NCBI GenBank assembly: GCA_024402115.1
Contig: JAKSJQ010000007.1
Coordinates: 15,740 to 79,739, forward strand
Direction: 5' to 3'
Origin: Bacteroidales bacterium
GTDB lineage: Bacteria; Bacteroidota; Bacteroidia; Bacteroidales; UBA932
Length of the DNA stretch: 64,000 nucleotides
The stretch's first letter is position 1. Each line of letters starts with the position of its first letter. The notes below the pieces were generated by a model that saw only the letters and a list, made by a program, of their open reading frames with translations, searched no databases and was not told where the DNA came from. Shown in pieces: positions 10,321 to 17,299 of this stretch. Made by a program: the position numbers and the translations under genes.

Positions 10321-10839
10321 ATGCGCAGGGGAGTAGCAATCGACTTCGAGACAGCAAACGAATGTCCTACGAGCGTGTGCAGCGTCGGTGCCGTACTGTT
10401 CGAGGATGGGGAAGTCGTGCGCTCATTCTATAGCCTGATTCAACCCGAGCCAAACTACTACAAATGGTTCTGCCAGAGGGTGCATGGACTCGGGCACTGC
10501 GACACGGATGATGCTCCTGTCTTTCCCTATGTCTGGGAGGCTCTGGAGAAGGAGATAGGTCAGGGCTTGTCCCTCGAGGAGATGGGGATTCCTTTCGTTG
10601 CGCATAACAGCCGATTCGACGAAGGCTGCCTCAAGGCTGTGTTCTCCGTCTATGGCATGACCTATCCCGACTACGAGTTCCGTGATACCCTGGCCGCATC
10701 AAGGCGCCATTACGGAAACATGCTTCCGAACCATCAGTTGCAGACGGTTGCGGAAGCATGCGGTTATTCTCTTGTGAACCATCACCACGCGCTCGCAGAT
10801 GCCGAGGCCTGCGCCGCGATCGCGATGAAGATTCTCTGA
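10321..10839 (+). CDS. 3'-5' exonuclease, DnaQ/DEDDh family
   Basis: This 172-residue single-domain protein carries a DEDDh exonuclease motif set: AIDFETANE (Asp8, Glu10), FVAHNSRFDEGCL (second Asp) and HHALADAEACAAIAM (final His and Asp). It is related to the DNA polymerase III epsilon proofreading domain but lacks a C-terminal polymerase-binding region, so it is probably a stand-alone exonuclease in repair or RNA turnover. It starts on the base after the purU stop and ends two bases before the stop of the convergent gene. Confidence 0.88.
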   Translation: MRRGVAIDFETANECPTSVCSVGAVLFEDGEVVRSFYSLIQPEPNYYKWFCQRVHGLGHCDTDDAPVFPYVWEALEKEIGQGLSLEEMGIPFVAHNSRFDEGCLKAVFSVYGMTYPDYEFRDTLAASRRHYGNMLPNHQLQTVAEACGYSLVNHHHALADAEACAAIAMKIL

Positions 10840-10840
10840 T

Positions 10841-11725
10841 TTATTCGATCTTGCGGACTTCGGTGTTGAGCCACCTTTCCATCTCGCCGACGAATTCGCG
10901 CTTGAAGATTCTTTCTGACCAACCCCAGCCGTGGCCGCCGGAAGGGTAGATGTGCATTGATGCGCTCACCTTGTTGGCTACGAGGGCCTCGTAGTACCTG
11001 AGGCTGTTGGCAACCGGTACGAGGAAGTCGTCAGATGAGAGGAGGATGAGAGCCGGAGGAGTGTTCGGAGTGACATGCTTGTCGTTTGAGTAGAGGTCCA
11101 CAAGCTCCTGTGAAGGGTTCTCGCCGAGAAGGCCGTCATAAGAGCCTCTGTGGGTGTATGAGAGGTCCATGGTGGTCACAGGGTAGAAGAGAATCTGGAA
11201 TTCAGGACGGTTCTCGTCGCTGGTGAAGTGGGTGGCTGCGGTAGACGCGAGGTGGCCACCTGCTGAACATCCCATCACGCCGACATGCTCGATTCCGAGA
11301 TCCTTGCGTCCGCGCATGATCTTGATGGCTTCCTGTACGTCGCTGAGCGGTACGTCATGATGTCCTCTCGGGAGACGGTACTCGAGGAGGCAGAAGGTGT
11401 AGCCGTGGGCATTGAACCAATCCTTGAAGTCGCGTCCCTCGTGGGTGTCCGAGAGCATGGCGTATCCGCCGCCCGGACATGCGATGACGCAATAGCCGTT
11501 AGGGTTCCTTGCAGGATAGACTTCCATGTATGCTTCTGTATATCTGCTGCCTGCAGGAGACTCGAATGCATTAGGTGCTCCGTTTGGCCATATCTTGACT
11601 GTGTCTACGCGTGGGCCGAATGAGAAACCGCCGCGTCTCTGCTGAGGCGCACGCTGCGCTGGGGCCTGTGCTAACAAGGCCACTGATGCCGCCATGAGGG
11701 CGAGCGAGAGAAGAAATCTTTTCAT
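10841..11725 (-). CDS. Secreted alpha/beta hydrolase, acetylesterase/BD-FAE-like
   Basis: This 294-residue protein has a signal peptide (MKRFLLSLALMAASVALLAQA) and a hydrolase fold with the nucleophile motif GCSAGGHLAS, the oxyanion-hole CPGGGYAM in the position of HGGG, an acidic residue in SSDDFLVP and a catalytic His in GGHGWGW. This pattern matches the small acetylxylan or bifunctional feruloyl/acetyl esterases found with xylanases in Bacteroidota. It is probably periplasmic and removes acetyl groups from sugars. Its own promoter lies 19 bases before the ATG. Specificity is inferred. Confidence 0.82.
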   Translation of the reverse strand: MKRFLLSLALMAASVALLAQAPAQRAPQQRRGGFSFGPRVDTVKIWPNGAPNAFESPAGSRYTEAYMEVYPARNPNGYCVIACPGGGYAMLSDTHEGRDFKDWFNAHGYTFCLLEYRLPRGHHDVPLSDVQEAIKIMRGRKDLGIEHVGVMGCSAGGHLASTAATHFTSDENRPEFQILFYPVTTMDLSYTHRGSYDGLLGENPSQELVDLYSNDKHVTPNTPPALILLSSDDFLVPVANSLRYYEALVANKVSASMHIYPSGGHGWGWSERIFKREFVGEMERWLNTEVRKIE

Positions 11726-11744
11726 GAGTTTTGTGTTATTTCTT

Positions 11745-11752
11745 CAAATATA
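11745..11752 (-). promoter_or_regulatory. -7 promoter element of the acetylesterase-like gene
   Basis: TATATTTG on the minus strand is an exact -7 consensus match 19 bases upstream of the ATG at 11725. Confidence 0.6.
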
Positions 11753-11851
11753 ATACAAAGTGTGAATAAATGAGGCAAAAGTGGCTATCAATGTCATGCA
11801 CATTTGCCTCTAATTTGCATCTATCGTACTGTGTACAAATTTATTAGTGTC

Positions 11852-12670
11852 ATGAAAAGATTATTTATTGTAATGGCTGTTGCCGTGTCTTCCATGCTTT
11901 TCGCAAGCTGTGAGAAAGACAATCATGCACCAGTTCCTCCAAAGGCGGAATCAGTCGCTCTCGACCTTTCCGCTTTCTCTACCACTGCCACCAAGGCTCA
12001 ATCAGACGAAATCGATGAATTCTTCACATTCGCGGCAGATCAGGTTCTTGCGAATTGGATCAAGATCTATGAGCAGATCATCAATATCCCAGTTCACGGG
12101 TATGAACTCGTGATCGACAGCACCCCTGTCCAGGAAGGAAAGGGATGGGTCTGGACTGTCTCATACAAGGACATGCTTGACCAGCTCTATACCGTTAAGC
12201 TCTATGGTGAGGACAAGGGAAAGAAGACTGAGTGGGAACTCAGGGTCTCGAAGGACGGCCTTCTCGGATATGAGGATTTCTGCTGGATCAGCGGCTGGTC
12301 ATCAAAGGACGGCAGGAAGGGACAGTGGTCTGTCAAGGTGAATCCGCTCGACACAGACGTGCTCGTGACCATCGATTGGACCGCAGACGACAGCAAGCTT
12401 CTCTCATCCAAGATAACTTATGCCCTCAACCATCTCTGCTGCGGCATCCATCCATTCTTCAACAGCAGCTATATCGAGTATGTGGCAGGAGCAAGCGATG
12501 ATGCTTATGATTCAACCATCACTGCATGCTACAGCCATATGGAGAATGCGTTCTGGACTGTCAAGATAGAGTGGAACAGCGAGAACTGCTCTGGCCGTGT
12601 GAGCTGTGAGAGCAAGTTCGGAAGCTCTGAATGGCATTGCTGGAATGGCAATCAGGAAGACGTCGAGTAG
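11852..12670 (+). CDS. Lipoprotein of unknown function
   Basis: This 272-residue predicted lipoprotein has a signal ending SMLFASC (Cys20) followed by EKDN, an acidic start typical of exported Bacteroidota lipoproteins. ATG 11852 is chosen because it gives a clean signal peptide; the frame is open further upstream from 11804. The mature part is rich in Trp, Ser and Asp (WVWTVSYKD, WTVKIEWNSENC), suggesting a beta-rich domain. I do not recognise a family. It converges with the anti-sigma-like gene, whose stop is six bases beyond. Confidence 0.75.
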   Translation: MKRLFIVMAVAVSSMLFASCEKDNHAPVPPKAESVALDLSAFSTTATKAQSDEIDEFFTFAADQVLANWIKIYEQIINIPVHGYELVIDSTPVQEGKGWVWTVSYKDMLDQLYTVKLYGEDKGKKTEWELRVSKDGLLGYEDFCWISGWSSKDGRKGQWSVKVNPLDTDVLVTIDWTADDSKLLSSKITYALNHLCCGIHPFFNSSYIEYVAGASDDAYDSTITACYSHMENAFWTVKIEWNSENCSGRVSCESKFGSSEWHCWNGNQEDVE

Positions 12671-12675
12671 ACTGT

Positions 12676-13104
12676 CTAATCCTGCCAACTTCTGATAGTG
12701 AACAATCCCGCTGCGATGGAAAGCAGCGGGATTGCTGCTATTATGATGAGCTTGATCTGAGGCAACAGCGTCTTTCCAGACTCGATTACAGAGCCGATTT
12801 CTTTCGTGTCGAGTCCCAGGCTTTCGAGCATTGGGAAGAGGCTCACAGAAGGGGAGAACATCATGCTGAGGATGACGGTGATGCCTGCGAGCAGTCCGAT
12901 TCCGAACGCTGCGGCGATGGCACGTCTATATTTTCGCTCTGCGGCGCGCTTATACTCAAGCACGTCTTCCAGAGTGTATCTGTCTGCGGTCTTTGCGTCC
13001 ACTTCGTCGAGCTTCGTACAGAGCTTCTCGAGGAAATCCTCCGACGAAGAAAGCTCAGGCTTTGCTGCCTGGAAAAGATCGCGTATGTCCTGGTCGTTAT
13101 TCAT
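12676..13104 (-). CDS. Membrane protein paired with the ECF sigma factor, probable anti-sigma factor
   Basis: This 142-residue protein has a soluble N-terminal half of about 60 residues (MNNDQDIRDLFQAAKPELSS) and two membrane helices (about residues 63-82 and 115-137) with a short loop. It overlaps the 3' end of the sigma gene by eight bases, so the two are translationally coupled. A sigma-binding cytoplasmic part attached to membrane helices is the usual plan of an ECF anti-sigma factor; that role is inferred from gene position, since I see no zinc-finger HxxxCxxC motif. Confidence 0.75.
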   Translation of the reverse strand: MNNDQDIRDLFQAAKPELSSSEDFLEKLCTKLDEVDAKTADRYTLEDVLEYKRAAERKYRRAIAAAFGIGLLAGITVILSMMFSPSVSLFPMLESLGLDTKEIGSVIESGKTLLPQIKLIIIAAIPLLSIAAGLFTIRSWQD

Positions 13105-13612
13105 GTCTTAGATTGTTTCTTAGGTGTTCTCTGCCCCTTGCAAGCCATGTCCTCACTGTTCCGTCTCCGACTTCGAGTATGTCTGCAATCTCCTTGGTCG
13201 GCATGTCTTCCATGTAGAACAGTATTATTGCGGAGCGTTCGTGGTCGTTCAGCTTTTCGATGGCCCGGTACAGTGACTGGTATCGGAACCGGGCGGACGG
13301 ATCGTCGGCGGGCGCCGACGATATGAGCCGCTGCGCGGCCGGCGAGGACAGGTCCTCGCCCCGTCCGCCCCTTGCCTCTATCCTACGCCTCTCGTCTATG
13401 AAGCAGTTGTAGGCTATCCTGAAGACCCAGGTCGAGAACTTCGACCTGCCTCCGTAGCTCTCCAGTGAAGTGTATGCCTTCACGAAGGCATCCTGGGCGA
13501 GGTCGTCCGCCTTCGCCGTGTCACCTTCGCACAAGGTGGTCAGGAACCGCCTCAACGGCTCCTGACATGCCTTCACCTCGTATATGAACTGCTCCCTGGT
13601 CATCTGATCCAA
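13097..13612 (-). CDS. ECF-type RNA polymerase sigma factor
   Basis: This 171-residue sigma-70 family protein has region 2 (LCEGDTAKADDLAQDAFVKA, then STWVFRIAYNCFID) and region 4 (IEKLNDHERSAIILFYMEDM, then TKEIADILEVGDGTVRTWLA with the helix-turn-helix). The absence of regions 1 and 3 defines the ECF group. It is the middle gene of a three-gene operon, with a DUF6249 gene 8 bases before it and the anti-sigma-like gene overlapping its end. A TGAAAC/CGTCTAA promoter in front of the operon, repeated before two other genes, suggests autoregulation and a small regulon. Confidence 0.93.
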   Translation of the reverse strand: MDQMTREQFIYEVKACQEPLRRFLTTLCEGDTAKADDLAQDAFVKAYTSLESYGGRSKFSTWVFRIAYNCFIDERRRIEARGGRGEDLSSPAAQRLISSAPADDPSARFRYQSLYRAIEKLNDHERSAIILFYMEDMPTKEIADILEVGDGTVRTWLARGREHLRNNLRHE

Positions 13613-13620
13613 GCCTGATA

Positions 13621-14133
13621 CTAGTCTAACTTCTCCTTCCTTTTGAGAATCTTATCAATCTCGATCTCCTCCTCAGCCTGAATCCTGTCAGCCATTTTCT
13701 TGGAGGCAACGATATAGTAAACGATGTTGGCTATGCCGACGACGAGCATGATAGGACCTGCAAAAGCTAATAATTCCTTGCTGAAGGCAATGTTGATCTT
13801 CGTGAGGCCTGCGATCGTGAATATCAGTCCGAGACCGCTTACGATAATTCCGGAGCGAAGCGACTTGAGGAGCTTACCCTTGATCGTGCTCTCCTCCATC
13901 TTGCGTCCATTCTTGGTCTTTCCACCCATCCTGTCCCAGAAATCGTCTGGAATGGTAGCGCCGGCCTCGATTGCCTTCGTCATGATCTCCGCCTTCTTGT
14001 TGGTGTTGTTCCTGGCCACCCATACGATGAGGGCAACCACTGAAACCGGCAGGATGACGCATACGCAGACAACTATGAGCAGGTCCTGATTGAGCGCGAA
14101 GAATGATTGATTCGCTGTTAACAGATTGTACAT
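13621..14133 (-). CDS. DUF6249-type membrane protein
   Basis: This 170-residue protein has an N-terminal helix (about residues 18-40), a cytoplasmic linker with TIPDDFWDRMG, two further helices (about residues 95-145) and a charged tail (IQAEEEIEIDKILKRKEKLD). The pattern fits the DUF6249 family, which in Bacteroidota is often encoded with ECF sigma factors. As first gene of the sigma operon, 8 bases before the sigma gene, it may help sense envelope state. No biochemical function is known to me. Confidence 0.75.
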   Translation of the reverse strand: MYNLLTANQSFFALNQDLLIVVCVCVILPVSVVALIVWVARNNTNKKAEIMTKAIEAGATIPDDFWDRMGGKTKNGRKMEESTIKGKLLKSLRSGIIVSGLGLIFTIAGLTKINIAFSKELLAFAGPIMLVVGIANIVYYIVASKKMADRIQAEEEIEIDKILKRKEKLD

Positions 14134-14197
14134 GGCTTTATTGTTTTATTCAGTTAATAATTCAATTCAGAAGTCCATTTTTCAGAAACTTCGCCAG

Positions 14198-14227
14198 TTA
14201 GACGGAGAAACGCAACGAAATGTTTCA
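14198..14227 (-). promoter_or_regulatory. ECF sigma-type promoter of the DUF6249/sigma operon
   Basis: On the minus strand TGAAAC (14222-14227) is followed after 17 bases by CGTCTAA (14198-14204). The same pair occurs before yccF and the DUF2807 gene. Position and spacing fit a -35/-10 pair of an extracytoplasmic sigma factor, most simply the one encoded in this operon. Confidence 0.7.
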
Positions 14228-14359
14228 TCACCCCGGAATTTTTTTTCTCTTTTGTTTTTTCTGTAATCCCGCTTGTCATTCCTTGAATCCTCTTGTGTTC
14301 CCTTGAATGTTCGCTTGTCAATGATTGAATCGGGCTTGTAGATGCGCGAAATCTCCTCC

Positions 14360-14390
14360 TTGAAATTGTTTTTCACTGAGCATACATTTG
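14360..14390 (+). promoter_or_regulatory. Promoter of the 50-residue gene
   Basis: TTG at 14360-14362, 20 bases, then TACATTTG at 14383-14390; both elements match the Bacteroidetes consensus. The small gene starts 49 bases downstream. Confidence 0.7.
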
Positions 14391-14439
14391 CAATACACAC
14401 AAACGACAACACTTAGTGAATCATTTAACACATCTGACC

Positions 14440-14592
14440 ATGAAAGAATACAAGTACAAAGACAGCAAGATCGTCGAATTCACGAGAAAGAACTTCCTGG
14501 TATTGTTTACTCGCGAGAACGGCATTTCCGACCATGTGCCGTGCGAGTCACTCGACTCGGCTAAGGCCTTGATTGACGCGCGTCTCGCGTAG
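14440..14592 (+). CDS. Small 50-residue protein of unknown function
   Basis: ATG 14440 to TAG 14592 encodes a 50-residue soluble protein beginning MKEYKYKDSKIVEF and ending SAKALIDARLA. It has alternating beta-type and basic residues, then a C-terminal helix. The reading frame has its own well-spaced promoter and is followed within 20 bases by a hairpin terminator, which supports a real single-gene unit. I do not recognise the family. Confidence 0.7.
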   Translation: MKEYKYKDSKIVEFTRKNFLVLFTRENGISDHVPCESLDSAKALIDARLA

Positions 14593-14610
14593 CAGTACAC
14601 CAAATATAAC

Positions 14611-14638
14611 AAAAGGACGTCAGAAAAGGCGTCCTTTT
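14611..14638 (+). terminator. Terminator after the 50-residue gene
   Basis: The inverted repeat AAAAGGACG / CGTCCTTTT has a 10-base loop and ends in TTTT. It closes the small transcription unit. Confidence 0.8.
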
Positions 14639-14652
14639 GTCGTCTTAATGAT

Positions 14653-14660
14653 TACATTTG
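14653..14660 (+). promoter_or_regulatory. -7 element directly before the outer-membrane-like gene
   Basis: TACATTTG ends only four bases before the ATG at 14665. If it is used, the transcript would be almost or fully leaderless. Confidence 0.55.
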
Positions 14661-14664
14661 TCCC

Positions 14665-15321
14665 ATGAAGAAACTATTTGCAGCGATAAGCATACTTATA
14701 ATCTGCTCTGCGTCATCTTTCGCCCAGAGTAGCGGAGGCATGCAAGACGATTTCAACAGGGTGGAAATCGAGGCTGGCCTGGCGGGTATCACATACCTGA
14801 ATACCTTCATCCTCTTCGGTATCTCCGACATTGCCCATTCCGGTTCTTCCGCAGTAGAGAAATACGGGGCTGACGGTCATGAGAGGGCACCTGAATTCAT
14901 CGTGCCAGCTGCCTTGTGCGTGGGTGCGAGGTACAACATATTGAAATGGCTCTCTGTCGGAGGAGAAGTCCAGCTGCAGCATCTCCAGTCCAAGAATTAC
15001 CATACCCAGACCGATTCCCAGAGTGGAGAATCCGTCAAGAGCTATGCAGGACTTCATTCGATGACGACTTTCGCGCTAATGCCGGAATTGCGATTCACCT
15101 TTCATCGCTGGGAGAAGGTGAACCTCTATGCGGACCTGGAAGCAGGAGTTGATGTGGTAAACATGGAATGTGAGAAAGACCAGAAGCCTCAGTGTCGTTT
15201 CGCATTCAACGTGACTCCTATAGGAATTCAGTTCGGTGCCGACAGACTTTTTGGTCTGGCGGAGCTGGGATTGGGATCTGAGTGGATAGGCATCAAGGCC
15301 GGAATCGGATACAGATTTTAG
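14665..15321 (+). CDS. Secreted protein, probable outer-membrane beta-barrel
   Basis: This 218-residue protein has a signal peptide (MKKLFAAISILIICSASSFA) and then alternating hydrophobic/polar strands (RVEIEAGLAGITYL, LSVGGEVQLQHL, FALMPELRFTFH, VNLYADLEAGVDV), ending LGSEWIGIKAGIGYRF with a terminal Phe. This is the pattern of a small outer-membrane beta-barrel of the OmpW/porin-like sort. No catalytic motif is visible. The promoter element abuts the start codon. It is followed by a separate ECF-type promoter for yccF, so the two are probably regulated apart. Confidence 0.75.
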   Translation: MKKLFAAISILIICSASSFAQSSGGMQDDFNRVEIEAGLAGITYLNTFILFGISDIAHSGSSAVEKYGADGHERAPEFIVPAALCVGARYNILKWLSVGGEVQLQHLQSKNYHTQTDSQSGESVKSYAGLHSMTTFALMPELRFTFHRWEKVNLYADLEAGVDVVNMECEKDQKPQCRFAFNVTPIGIQFGADRLFGLAELGLGSEWIGIKAGIGYRF

Positions 15322-15329
15322 CTAAAAAC

Positions 15330-15358
15330 TGTAACAAATCCGGATGAACGTCGTCTAA
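15330..15358 (+). promoter_or_regulatory. ECF sigma-type promoter of yccF
   Basis: TGTAAC (15330-15335), 16 bases, then CGTCTAA (15352-15358). The segment TGTAACAAATC is identical to the one before the DUF2807 gene at 21.4 kb. The yccF start is 21 bases downstream. Confidence 0.7.
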
Positions 15359-15379
15359 TAGTGAAAAAAGAAAACGAAA

Positions 15380-15754
15380 ATGAAACTTATCGGCAATATC
15401 ATCTGGCTCATCTTCGGAGGCCTTCTCGTATCATTCCTCTATATTTTCGCAGGATTCCTTTTCTGCATCACCATCATCGGCATTCCTTTCGGATGGCAGC
15501 TGATGAAGATAGGTACCTATGCTCTTTTCCCTTTCGGAAAGGACATGACCTTCGCTCCTGGCGAGCCAGGATGCCTTTCTCTGATCGGAAACGTAGTCTG
15601 GGTGCTTTGCGGATGGTGGGAGATAGCCCTCGTGCATGCCTTTTTCGGCCTGCTCTTCTGCATAACCATAGTAGGTATTCCTTTCGGCGTCCAGCATTTC
15701 AAGCTTGCCAAGAATACCTTGATTCCTTTCGGACAGAAGGTGATCGATTTCTAG
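15380..15754 (+). CDS. yccF: YccF-family inner membrane protein
   Basis: This 124-residue protein has four hydrophobic segments arranged as two copies of one unit: IGNIIWLIFGGLL...FCITIIGIPFGWQ and IGNVVWVLCGWWE...FCITIVGIPFGVQ. The duplicated FCITI(I/V)GIPFG motif defines the YccF family of small inner-membrane proteins of unknown biochemical role. An ECF-type promoter matching that of the upstream sigma operon suggests induction by that sigma factor, in line with an envelope function. It ends two bases before the stop of the convergent queC gene. Confidence 0.88.
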   Translation: MKLIGNIIWLIFGGLLVSFLYIFAGFLFCITIIGIPFGWQLMKIGTYALFPFGKDMTFAPGEPGCLSLIGNVVWVLCGWWEIALVHAFFGLLFCITIVGIPFGVQHFKLAKNTLIPFGQKVIDF

Positions 15755-15756
15755 GA

Positions 15757-16422
15757 TTACCTGTTCTTCGAATTCAGATACTGACGGAGTCCTTCGTTGC
15801 GAAGCTTACAAGACGGGCAGTGCCCGCAGCCATCGCCGGGGACTCCGTTATAGCATGTAAGCGTCTTTGTCCTCACGAGGTCAAGGACGCCGAGCCTGTC
15901 CGCGAGTGCCCAGGTCTCGGCCTTGTCTATCCACATAAGAGGGGTGTGGATGGTGAACTGCTCCTCCATCGCGAGGTTGAGGGTCACGTTGAGGGACTTG
16001 ATGAAGCTGTCCCTGCAGTCAGGGTAGCCGCTGAAATCCGTCTGTGAGACTCCCGTGACGAGATGCTTGATACCTCTCTCCCTTGCATAGACCGCGGCCA
16101 CGCTGAGGAAGAAGAGGTTCCTTCCAGGTACGAAGGTGTTCGGAACGCCGTCCTCAGACTTCTCCTCGTCCATCTTGATCGACGTGTCGGTAAGCGCGCT
16201 TGTTCCTATCTTGCTGATGAATGATACGTCCAGCAGGTCGAAGCTTACTCCGGCCTCTTCTGCGATTCTCCTTGCCATCTCGACTTCGAGGGAATGCTTC
16301 TGGCCGTAGGTGAAGGTGAGCGTGCTGACTTTCTTGAATCTCTTGAGTGCCCAGAAGAGGCAAGTGGTGGAGTCCTGTCCGCCGCTGAATACTACCAGTG
16401 CTTCTGATTCGGAGAGCTTCAT
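15757..16422 (-). CDS. queC: 7-cyano-7-deazaguanine synthase QueC
   Basis: QueC converts 7-carboxy-7-deazaguanine to preQ0 with ATP and ammonia in the queuosine pathway. The 221-residue protein shows the PP-loop VVFSGGQDS near the N-terminus (Ser13-Ser18) and a C-terminal zinc-binding cluster of four Cys in [18 protein letters not shown]. The length is normal. The gene lies four bases after a queuosine-precursor transporter gene in the same direction, so import and synthesis of the same intermediates are encoded together. No queD, queE or queF is in the window. Confidence 0.96.
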   Translation of the reverse strand: MKLSESEALVVFSGGQDSTTCLFWALKRFKKVSTLTFTYGQKHSLEVEMARRIAEEAGVSFDLLDVSFISKIGTSALTDTSIKMDEEKSEDGVPNTFVPGRNLFFLSVAAVYARERGIKHLVTGVSQTDFSGYPDCRDSFIKSLNVTLNLAMEEQFTIHTPLMWIDKAETWALADRLGVLDLVRTKTLTCYNGVPGDGCGHCPSCKLRNEGLRQYLNSKNR

Positions 16423-16426
16423 GGCT

Positions 16427-17140
16427 TTAGTTGATCTTGAACGGGTTATACGATATGCCCTGGTCGTAGGTGTCTATGCCTTCGAAGGCTTTGAGCTTCT
16501 TGACCACTACGCTGGTGACCGGCAGAATGACCACCTCGAAGAGAGTCTTGACCACCACCTGAGTGCAGATGATGCCGACCAGACCCTTGAAAGGAAGCTG
16601 GCCGCCGAGCGCGATAGGGAAGAATATCACAGAATCGGCGAATTCGCCGACGATTGACGAAAGAATGGCCCTCACGCCGAATCCCTTGCCCTTGGTTGCG
16701 ACCTTCATCTTGGACATCACCCATGCGTTCATGGTCGAACCCACGAGGAATGCGATCAGGGATGCGACCATCACCCTAGGTACAAGAGAGAAAAGGAGGT
16801 CGAAACTCTCCTGAGCCGCGTAGCTGTCCGGATAGAGAGGCTTCGGGAGCATGGTCACGAGGCCGGAGGCCACAGCGACGAAAAGGCACATGGCAAAGCC
16901 CATCCATATCACGATCTGAGCCTTTCTATAGCCATAGACCTCGGTGAGGCAGTCGTTGATGATGTAAGAAACAGGGAAGATCAGTACGCCGCCGGTAAGC
17001 TGGAGGGGAAGATTCCCGACCTGCCAGAGACGTGGTACGAAGGTGTTTGAAGCGATGAGGCAGACGCAGAAAGTCACTGCTAGCCAGAGGAAGGTGACAG
17101 ACAGTGTCATCTGTCCCTTAGAGGAATTGTTGTCTTTCAT
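16427..17140 (-). CDS. yhhQ: Queuosine precursor transporter, YhhQ/VUT family
   Basis: This 237-residue polytopic inner-membrane protein has about six hydrophobic segments and the family landmarks [33 protein letters not shown] and the C-terminal [17 protein letters not shown]. YhhQ-type proteins import queuosine precursors such as preQ0 and preQ1. ATG 17140 is chosen because upstream codons in the same frame would run back towards the promoter and add a non-membrane tail. It is first in an operon with queC. The roughly 55-base leader is structured and may carry ligand control. Confidence 0.9.
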   Translation of the reverse strand: MKDNNSSKGQMTLSVTFLWLAVTFCVCLIASNTFVPRLWQVGNLPLQLTGGVLIFPVSYIINDCLTEVYGYRKAQIVIWMGFAMCLFVAVASGLVTMLPKPLYPDSYAAQESFDLLFSLVPRVMVASLIAFLVGSTMNAWVMSKMKVATKGKGFGVRAILSSIVGEFADSVIFFPIALGGQLPFKGLVGIICTQVVVKTLFEVVILPVTSVVVKKLKAFEGIDTYDQGISYNPFKIN

Positions 17141-17195
17141 TTGACTTGTTTTTATAGTGGTACCAAGCACACTTGCCCCGGCACCCGCCGGAACT
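17141..17195 (-). promoter_or_regulatory. Structured leader of the yhhQ-queC operon, possible preQ1-type riboswitch
   Basis: The transcript leader holds two adjacent hairpins, CCGGC-GGGT-GCCGG (17178-17191) and CAAG-TGTG-CTTG (17164-17175), followed by an A-rich CTATAAAAACAAG stretch before the ATG. Queuosine genes are often controlled by preQ1 riboswitches, whose class I form also ends in an A-rich tail. I could not align the full preQ1-I consensus, so this is a weak proposal. Confidence 0.3.
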
Positions 17196-17200
17196 CGCTG

Positions 17201-17230
17201 CAAAAGTACGTCAAATTCCTATGAAAACAA
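17201..17230 (-). promoter_or_regulatory. Promoter of the yhhQ-queC operon
   Basis: On the minus strand TTG (17228-17230), 19 bases, then TACTTTTG (17201-17208): a good Bacteroidetes -33/-7 pair about 60 bases before the start codon. Confidence 0.75.
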
Positions 17231-17299
17231 GTTTTTCTTCCTCTTTTTCTACTTTGCCTACTTAACGACTATGTCTATCATGTTATGTCGAACTGACAG

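Larger units (their letters stand above)
14134..14439. other. Intergenic region holding two divergent promoters
   Basis: About 306 bases without a convincing gene. It holds the ECF-type promoter of the leftward sigma operon (14198-14227) and the housekeeping promoter of the rightward 50-residue gene (14360-14390). The AT-rich stretch between them (14228-14359) shows nothing else I can support; a 76-codon minus-strand frame here crosses both promoters and looks spurious. Confidence 0.7.

Noticed and set aside
14182..14412. A 76-codon minus-strand frame in the intergenic region.
   Set aside because: It runs through both the ECF-type promoter and the housekeeping promoter and has very biased Lys/Arg content; no homology is apparent.
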